NCBI GenBank assembly: GCA_013339765.2
Contig: CM023452.1
Coordinates: forward strand, 163,679,581-163,743,580
Source of the DNA: Haemaphysalis longicornis
Taxonomy: Eukaryota; Arthropoda; Arachnida; Ixodida; Ixodidae
DNA length: 64,000 nucleotides
Reading direction: 5' to 3'
Shown here: in pieces, positions 58,710-64,000 of the stretch
Layout of the letters: each line of letters starts with the position of its first letter
How positions within the stretch are numbered: the first letter of the stretch is position 1
Position numbers and translations under genes: made by a program
Notes under the pieces: model-generated
Databases searched by the model: none
What the model was told of the DNA's origin: nothing
The model's input: the letters and a program-made list of their open reading frames with translations, nothing else

Positions 58710-59601
58710 CGCTAGCGGTCTGCCGGGCCGTTTTCCCTCCACGAGCATGGCAAGAGGCAGTGGCGAGCGTCTGCGCCGAAACGACGGTGGTAGACGCATA
58801 CACCGGGGGCTGATGTAGGGCTGCGTCCATGAACGACATCACGGCGTCGGGAAGATGAGCGGTCGCGTCGGCGTGACGGGCGAGCAGAATGTGTTGAGCT
58901 GTTTCGCCTCGTCGCAGCGACGAGTTGCTCCAGTCGTTCGCACAAGTGATCGACACCGGCAGGCGACGCAGACGCACCTTCGCCGGCAGGAGCTGGCGTC
59001 GTGCGAGGAGCGGGTGATGCTGGCGTCGCGGTCACAGCAGCAATAAGGGAAGATGTGCTGGCTACTTCCATTACCTTGTTGGCCAAGCACTCGACCGAAG
59101 GGCGATCCATGGATGACGCTGTTGCGAGGACCATTTGCACGCTGGCTGGCAGGCGCTGCAGAAAGAGCTCGCGCAGCAATGCGCCGTCCATGGCTTGGGC
59201 ACGTGACTCGAGGAGTTGGGTCATGCATCGCAGGAGTTGGCTCGTTCTGCGGTCGCCAAGCTCTTCGGTGTAAAGTATCTTCTGTAGGCACGTGCGCTCA
59301 GGATGGTGCTTTACGTTCGAGTAGCGGTGCTTTGAGCTGGTCGTAGGCCGTTGCAGGTGGGTTGCTTATGAAGGAGGCAAGAATGCCCGCAAGCTCTTCC
59401 GCAGCAGTCGCTGGTAGAGCTCTCACGACGTAGTGAAACTTGCGTTCTTGGGAGGTGATGCAAGACAGCGCGAACTGAATCGGCCGGAAGGAACCAGATG
59501 GCCGGGTTGTGTTCCCAATACGGCGGCAAGTGGATAGCCAGGGCGACGATCTCGTTGCCGGCTGCTTGCGGTGCTCGCTGGTCCGGGTCGTTGTTGGACA
59601 T
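58710..59601 (-). pseudogene. Gypsy gag (frameshifted)
   Basis: Starts MSNNDPDQRAPQAAGNEIVA with an IHLPPYWEHNPAIWF capsid-like opening. After a shift near 59310 it continues in the frame at 58712-59224 with LLRELFLQRLPASVQMVLAT and a C-terminal Cys/His pattern (CVYHRRFGADARHCLLPC). That pattern is the usual nucleocapsid-type knuckle in this Gypsy group, which lacks the strict CCHC form. Confidence 0.75.
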
Positions 59602-59629
59602 GGCTCTACAACTTCGCTGGGAGGGATAT

Positions 59630-59645
59630 CACGTCCGGGTCACCA
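59630..59645 (-). other. Primer-binding site
   Basis: Minus strand TGGTGACCCGGACGTG begins with the TGG complementary to a tRNA CCA end and lies two bases from the 5' LTR. The tRNA species was not identified. Confidence 0.7.
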
Positions 59646-59647
59646 AC

Positions 59648-59840
59648 TGTAGAGCGCATGCCACGGAGGCATTGAAGGAGAAACGACCAGACCACGTATC
59701 AAGGCCCTTCTTTTTTTTTTTTCGGAACGCCGTGGGGCCTCTATCTACTGATGCCAGGTGCGCGCGAGCCCTCCGGTGGGTGAGCGCGCTCGTTGGACTG
59801 CGTCACGCTGCTGCCGCTGGTGCTGTGGCTTCCCACTATA
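59648..59840 (-). repeat. 5' LTR of Gypsy element
   Basis: Matches 54105-54288 with scattered substitutions and an expanded T run (59709-59722). The outer end has decayed (CTATA for CTACA). Confidence 0.86.
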
Positions 59841-60475
59841 ATTCCTTGAATAACAGTTGTGCACTAAGGTTCTATGAAACCCCCAGCATAGCTGATCTCC
59901 AGCAACAGCCCTATTTCAGATACGACCGCGATTAAGGCCTGCGTGAATAGTGCTCCCCGTGTTTCTGTTTTACGCTTTGCGCTAATATTGATTACTAATA
60001 AACCTAATAAACCTTCTGTAACTCCTCTTCAGCTCCTAACTGAGCTTTTGTTTTCTACAAGCGTTGCTGGTCGAACCCGAATATGCAGCTTGCCACACCG
60101 GAAAACGAATTGCCGCTCGAGCGAACCACCGAAGTGTCGTAAGCCGAAATACGGATATCATTAGCGCTACTGTTGAGTTGAGGAAACTTCATGGACCTTA
60201 CAATGTTTTGTACACTTTAGAAACTAACAGAACATAGCCGCATTCATTACGGTATAAATTTTGTCTGGGTGGAGCTACCGCTTCTCGATCGATTCCGGAC
60301 GACCGTTCGGCCGATTGCCATGGTCGGCGTATTGGGTCAGCGAGCCAGTCACAACACGCAGACTTTCGATTGCCAGACATGTTCGTGCCGCCCGTGGCGT
60401 GATGTTACAAGGTGGTCTGTGACCTTGGAAGTCGGCGTAACCATTGTATCATCGTGTCGGCCTAGCCAACAAGCC

Positions 60476-60500
60476 TTAACCCTTTCACTGGCAACATAAA
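60476..60500 (+). repeat. TTAA-adjoining transposon end-like sequence
   Basis: TTAACCCTTTCACTGGCAAC resembles ends of TTAA-targeted elements. No matching partner end was found nearby, so it is only a possible solo end. Confidence 0.3.
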
Positions 60501-61659
60501 AAAACTGCGGAAAATTTGTTTTGCTGGTTTATTTCTTCTTTAGAACCACAAAATTAGCAAAACAAGCTTTATGATGTTTTATAAAAAAACTCAAAAAGAT
60601 GGAGGAGGTAAAAAATTTTGTTGGTCTGCCAGTTAACGGTAAAAAGGCGGTGCTCAAAAAAAATTTGTAGCTTAAGCTGCACTGACCGAGGTTAAGCAGC
60701 TTCGCTTGAACCACGAAGCACCGTGCTGTGCAAGCGCGAGGAGCATTGGATTAGATTGGATTGGTTTGGATTACATTTTGGTATGATGGCATCTCTTTGT
60801 GGCACTCCATAGCTGATCGGGAATTTATCATTTGCTTGAGAAGGGTAATTCGAACCGTGCATTCGTTATTAAAGGGACCTTGAAATTATTTGTAAACATT
60901 GCGGGTTTACGAGAGCAAATTGTAGTGCAGTCTGTAGGCCATGGTTCGACCACTCTCGCTGCAATTCCCGCGACTTTATTCACTAGAAAAATCAAAAGTG
61001 CTGTCCTCCTCTCTGCACCCTCGCCCGTTTTATGTGGCGTTTCGCATGACTCCTCAAAAAAGTCACTTGGCTTGACTGCGCTACTTCCGGCTCGCCGGCC
61101 CACCGACAGAGTCAGCCAGCCCAGCGTTTAGTCCGCCGGCCGCCGACGGGTCATCGCAAATCGTTCGCTCAATAGAAACTAAGCCACGACACGTTTGTGA
61201 ATAGAAGAATGCGCCTTTAGTTTGCTAGTTTGTACATTGTATCAAGCTGTAAGTCTAGGTCACTCTACACAATTCCCACTTTCAATTGGCCTTAGATTTT
61301 CCTACTAAGGCTTAAATGAAAACGGGAGAAGAGTCAGCGAAGTTGATATAGGTACTAAAGAATTAAAATCAACCGCAACGTTTATGATACAGCTTAAAAC
61401 CCAGTTTCGGTAAGAATTTTTATGGGTTCAGTGAACTATCATGGCGGTCACCAGCACGACCACACATCTGCGAACGCTTTGCCGTCTAAGGAACGCAGTT
61501 GATAGACATTCATGAGATATAGTGGGAATTTGGGAGACGCTTATTGCGAGATCGCAGAACAAGACATAGTCATCTAAAGTGCTTTAAATGCTAAAACTCA
61601 ATGACAATGTAAACTGGCTACACATTATATACCTTATATTTTCCCTCTGCATGCAGCGC

Positions 61660-61733
61660 TGGCTCGTGGCCGAGTGGTTTAAAGCGCTAGTTTGTTGTTT
61701 TGCAAGTTGCACGTTTGAATCCCCGAGAGTGCA
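61660..61733 (+). tRNA. tRNA-Ser/Leu-like pseudogene or SINE head
   Basis: GGCTCGTGGCCGAGTGGTTT gives a class II A box (TGGCCGAGTGGTT). CGTTTGAATCC is a B box at the expected spacing. A T run (61739-61749) could end pol III transcription. Acceptor pairing is poor and the variable arm is short, so an active tRNA gene is unlikely. Confidence 0.45.
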
Positions 61734-62061
61734 TGTATTTTTTTTTTTCTGAAATTGATTCCTTTGTTTTTGGTCAATGTTTTTTATACTGAATACACCA
61801 TGTTTGCACTGGAACGTTCACCGCTCAACAAGCGAGTTGCAGAACGCGTGCAGGCTTACACTGACGGGCTACTCAGTTCTCGTTGCCATGCTGTTGCCGT
61901 AAGCACCGGCTGCTTGCGGGTAGTAGGCTAACCCCGAATCCACCGACCCTTTGCCTGGTGCGAACACGCTATTTATGATGCCGGCACAAGCCAGGCAAAC
62001 TCTAAAGAAGGAGGAAAGGGCATATTGTCTGCGATGACGTGGAGTGCGTTCATTCACTGCT

Positions 62062-62260
62062 GAGCACGAGGTCGCGTGTTCGATTCCCGGCCGCGGCTGC
62101 CGCTTTTCTGATGGAGGCGAAAAGCAAAAACTCCCGTGTTTACGTGATTTCGGCGCACTTTAAAAATCGCAAGGTGGTCAAAATTCATCCGGAGCCCTCC
62201 ACTACGGCGCGCCTCATCACCTGCGTTGAGTCGGCTCGTTAAACCCTACAATCAACCAAT
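62062..62260 (+). mobile_element. tRNA-derived SINE, 5'-truncated
   Basis: Starts within the tRNA head just before the B box region (GAGCACGAGGTCGC, then TGTTCGATTCC) and ends ACAATCAACCAAT. Perfect 15-bp target duplications CGTTCATTCACTGCT lie at 62047-62061 and 62261-62275. Confidence 0.9.
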
Positions 62261-62864
62261 CGTTCATTCACTGCTAACGTCTCGTCTAGTGATTGCAAGC
62301 CATGCTGGTAGGCTCATCTGACGCATTTTATAGCCGAAAACATGGCAAAAGTGCGATATGCCGGTTTTTGAGATATCGAGAATGCTCATATACCGATAAC
62401 GTCGGATGCGAACCATGTTTCACAGAACCGACAAACTGAACTTGTCTGCATTCTAATCTTCAACATCAAGCACTCCCGTAGCCCCTTTACTTGACGTCAA
62501 TGCTGTTAGTTGGTGTGGCTGTCGCAAACCACGCATGGCAGTGTCTCTTACTTCAGGCTTTATAAAATAAATACTGCCTTATCGCCCGGATAAACAATGA
62601 AACGTGTGTTTTTTTTGAGCCAGTCTATGCAGTGCAAGCAAAAAGAGGAGCTTGACAAGTTCACTCCAGAGTCCCTTCAAGGTTGTATGCGAGTGTAAGG
62701 TAGGTCTCATCTATTTGTTGTTCCATCAGGGCGTCCATCATTGCGGCTGTGTTAAAGAAACGCTTTTTCATAGTCTAGAAATGTGATGTAAGGCGGCTTA
62801 TTATATAACGGGCATTTTGGATTACTTGGGTGATCACTTGCATTTGATTAATTGAAATCTGTAT

Positions 62865-63045
62865 GTGTGTGGGAATACAGGGTGTTAGACGGTTCGCGAC
62901 CTATCGCTAGTGTTTATATTTTCCTTTCTTTTTGTTGTTTCTGAATTCTGTTTCAACAAATTATCTTGTTTACCCTACCATAACGACTACAGGACGAATG
63001 CCAAATCGGCATTTTTGTGGAAATGCAAGGCGTTACATGGTCGTG
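62865..63045 (+). repeat. Single unit of the 48-49 kb tandem repeat
   Basis: Shares TCTGTTTCAACAAATTATCT, CATAACGACTACAGG and the GCATTTTTGTGGAAATGCAA-GGCGTTACA words. It lies about 260 bp from microexon 2, while the main array lies about 150 bp from microexon 3. Confidence 0.65.
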
Positions 63046-63301
63046 GCTGTGAAGAGGGAGGAGTACTCGGCAAAGAATGCACCCGCTAAAATGGGTGCAG
63101 GCAGAAATACAGCCTAGGAAATATGTTGTGATGCAGGCAGCACTCATGCCTAAAAATTTCATTTCAGGCTGAATGAAAAACGTGCAACCCTGGTGACTGT
63201 AATACCTGAAGCCCTTATAGGGCTAGGAAAAGTATATACTCCGGATATTTCATTCACAGTAAAAACAGACGTTTTTCCAAGCGAGTTAAAGATGAACTTA
63301 C

Positions 63302-63328
63302 ACGCTCCTCCAGGATAGTACTGGTAGG
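63302..63328 (-). CDS. Microexon 2 (27 nt), Tyr-rich tail
   Basis: Twenty-seven bases between a TTTCTCTTTCTAG acceptor and a GTAAGT donor. In phase 1 they encode residues 2-10 (AYQYYPGGA). The length is a multiple of three with phase 1 at both ends, so the exon could be skipped without a frameshift. A 12-nt motif in its upstream intron (TCGGTGGAGGCA on the plus strand, from 63400) lies 72 nt from the exon. The same motif lies 72 nt from the 48-nt exon at 47650-47697, which points to exon duplication. Confidence 0.62.
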
Positions 63329-63726
63329 CTAGAAAGAGAAAGAATCATGTTTTAGGGCTAGCTTATTATCGGCACAAGGATATTCTTACTTTGAAAAGCT
63401 CGGTGGAGGCAGGAGAAAATGTTGAGAGAAGAGCACTTGTACCAAGCTTTTACTTTATTGAGGTTGACTACATAATGACTCTCTGGGGTTACGTTGCTGA
63501 TCCCCAATACCGGTACAGAAAGCCGATGGTGTAGGGAAGGGAATTCGTGGGAAAGCGCAGGGAGAGAATTGCAAGTGGGGATACACAATGCCGGGGAGTG
63601 TCTCAGGCGACCTTTGCTAACGTCGTTGGGTAAAGAGGAAGGGACAGATCGCGTAAAGAATTTGTCGGCAAGTTTCCGTGAAGGATGTAAGGGAAACGCA
63701 ATTATTCGCTGCAGGGAAGCACTCAC

Positions 63727-63788
63727 CCATTTTTCTGGGGGCTTTCAAGGACTTCTGGTAGGGTTCAGTGCTTCAGCCAGGCAGGAAT
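63727..63788 (-). CDS. Exon 1: 5' leader plus start codon
   Basis: The exon carries an untranslated leader, then ATG at 63730-63728 in the context AAAAATGG (A at -3, G at +4), and stops after one further base at a TGG/GTGAGT donor. Only four coding bases lie here. The phase left (1) is what the downstream microexons need, and joining them makes the second codon GCC. The upstream edge is set by a strong acceptor (pyrimidine-rich tract ending GTTACAG), which would imply a further noncoding exon outside the window; the leader could instead simply begin nearby. This is the least certain exon, because so little of it codes. Confidence 0.5.
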
Positions 63789-64000
63789 CTGTAACGCAAA
63801 TTAGAAAATAAAACTATGAACATTGACACAGCGCTCACAAAGCGCTGAGACTGATGTATAAATCACGTAGTGAAGAGAATACGACGTTTAGGCCGCTAGA
63901 AGTCATTCAACGACGCTTCTATAGACTGCGAGTCGGGCATCCCGCTTTTTCAGACGGATGAATTAAGGAAATGGGTTCCTGTGGAAGCAAATGAAGTCTT
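63789..64000. other. Sequence upstream of exon 1
   Basis: A pyrimidine-rich tract (minus strand) leads into exon 1. No TATA box or other promoter element is apparent in the 210 bp available. Confidence 0.4.

Larger units (their letters stand above)
54105..59840 (-). mobile_element. Ty3/Gypsy LTR retrotransposon with both LTRs
   Basis: Two direct repeats of about 185-193 bp (54105-54288 and 59648-59840) begin TGTAGAGCGCATGCC and bound gag, protease, RT, RNase H and integrase on the minus strand. A primer-binding site (TGGTGACCCGGACGTG, 59645-59630) lies two bases inside the 5' LTR. A G-rich tract (GGTGGGGAGCCC, 54300-54289) precedes the 3' LTR. Target duplications are not clear (ATTT against ATTC). 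Frameshifts, a stop near 58240 and a Tc1/mariner-type insertion inactivate it. It is sense to the host gene. Confidence 0.92.
6895..63788 (-). other. Twelve-exon gene, type II membrane protein (gene model)
   Basis: Seen: twelve exon candidates on the minus strand, each bounded by AG upstream and GT downstream. Donors are GTGAGT, GTAAGT, GTAAGG, GTGAGG or GTACGT. Phases run 1,1,1,1,2,1,1,2,0,2,0 across the eleven junctions without conflict. Coding lengths 4, 27, 33, 48, 7, 104, 204, 208, 157, 119, 118 and 204 nt sum to 1233 nt, giving 410 residues plus stop with no internal stop. Inferred: a single-pass protein with N terminus inside, tyrosine-rich tail 1-46, signal anchor about 47-72, Pro-rich stalk 75-142 and ectodomain 143-410 with Cys148, 166, 326, 391, 405 and 408. 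Introns run from 280 bp to 15.3 kb and carry nearly all transposons in the window. The family is not named with certainty. Additional or alternative microexons in the large introns are possible. Confidence 0.75.

Noticed and set aside
63358..63726. 122-aa minus-strand ORF next to exon 1
   Set aside because: Lies in intron 1 beyond a strong GTGAGT donor; an AATAAA near 63455 could allow an intronic transcript end, but there is no domain.

Overview
The window looks like nuclear DNA of a hard (ixodid) tick. Full-length and 5'-truncated copies of a tRNA-derived SINE recur (8976-9210, 11170-11412, 11944-12124, 37236-37471, 62062-62260, and a diverged copy near 21738-22137). They look like the ixodid SINE family described as Ruka. 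They lie among decayed LINEs (I/R1-like, RTE-like and CR1/L2-like), Ty3/Gypsy elements and several families of short inverted-repeat elements. There are no prokaryotic-style gene clusters, no intact long ORFs and no CRISPR array.

The main result is one cellular gene on the minus strand that spans almost the whole window. Following splice signals and reading phase gives 12 exons: 63727-63788, 63302-63328, 47978-48010, 47650-47697, 44087-44093, 39071-39174, 29469-29672, 24781-24988, 22874-23030, 18743-18861, 13983-14100 and 6895-7098. Every junction is AG/GT and every phase matches. The coding lengths sum to 1233 nt, which is 410 codons plus a stop. The predicted protein is a single-pass type II membrane protein. 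It has a tyrosine-rich cytoplasmic tail (residues 1-46) built from microexons, one of them only 7 nt long. A signal anchor follows (about 47-72), then a Pro/Thr/Glu-rich stalk (75-142) and a 268-residue ectodomain with six cysteines. The ectodomain resembles a tick-expanded family of secreted or membrane proteins with a distant GH18-like look. I cannot name it and see no chitinase catalytic motif. No transcript evidence was available, so the model is an inference from sequence.

Almost everything else is intron or the gene's 3' flank. Layout: 1-6317, downstream flank with a Gypsy integrase remnant (4305-5095) and a foldback element (5197-5705); 7.1-14 kb, intron holding a LINE hit by three SINEs; 14.1-18.7 kb, featureless intron; 18.9-24.8 kb, inverted-repeat elements, a SINE carrying a nested short repeat, and microsatellites; 25-29.5 kb, a LINE tail and a TTAA-flanked element; 29.7-39 kb, two MITE-like elements, LINE remnants, a GC-rich promoter-like block and a 73-bp palindrome; 39.2-44 kb, a Gypsy relic split by an RTE; 48.1-49.4 kb, a tandem repeat in mixed orientation; 49.4-53.8 kb, an antisense RTE and a CR1-like LINE with a decayed 2A-like motif; 54.1-59.8 kb, a Gypsy element with both LTRs, split by a Tc1/mariner-type transposon; 60-63.3 kb, a tRNA-like sequence, a SINE and an isolated copy of the 48-49 kb repeat.
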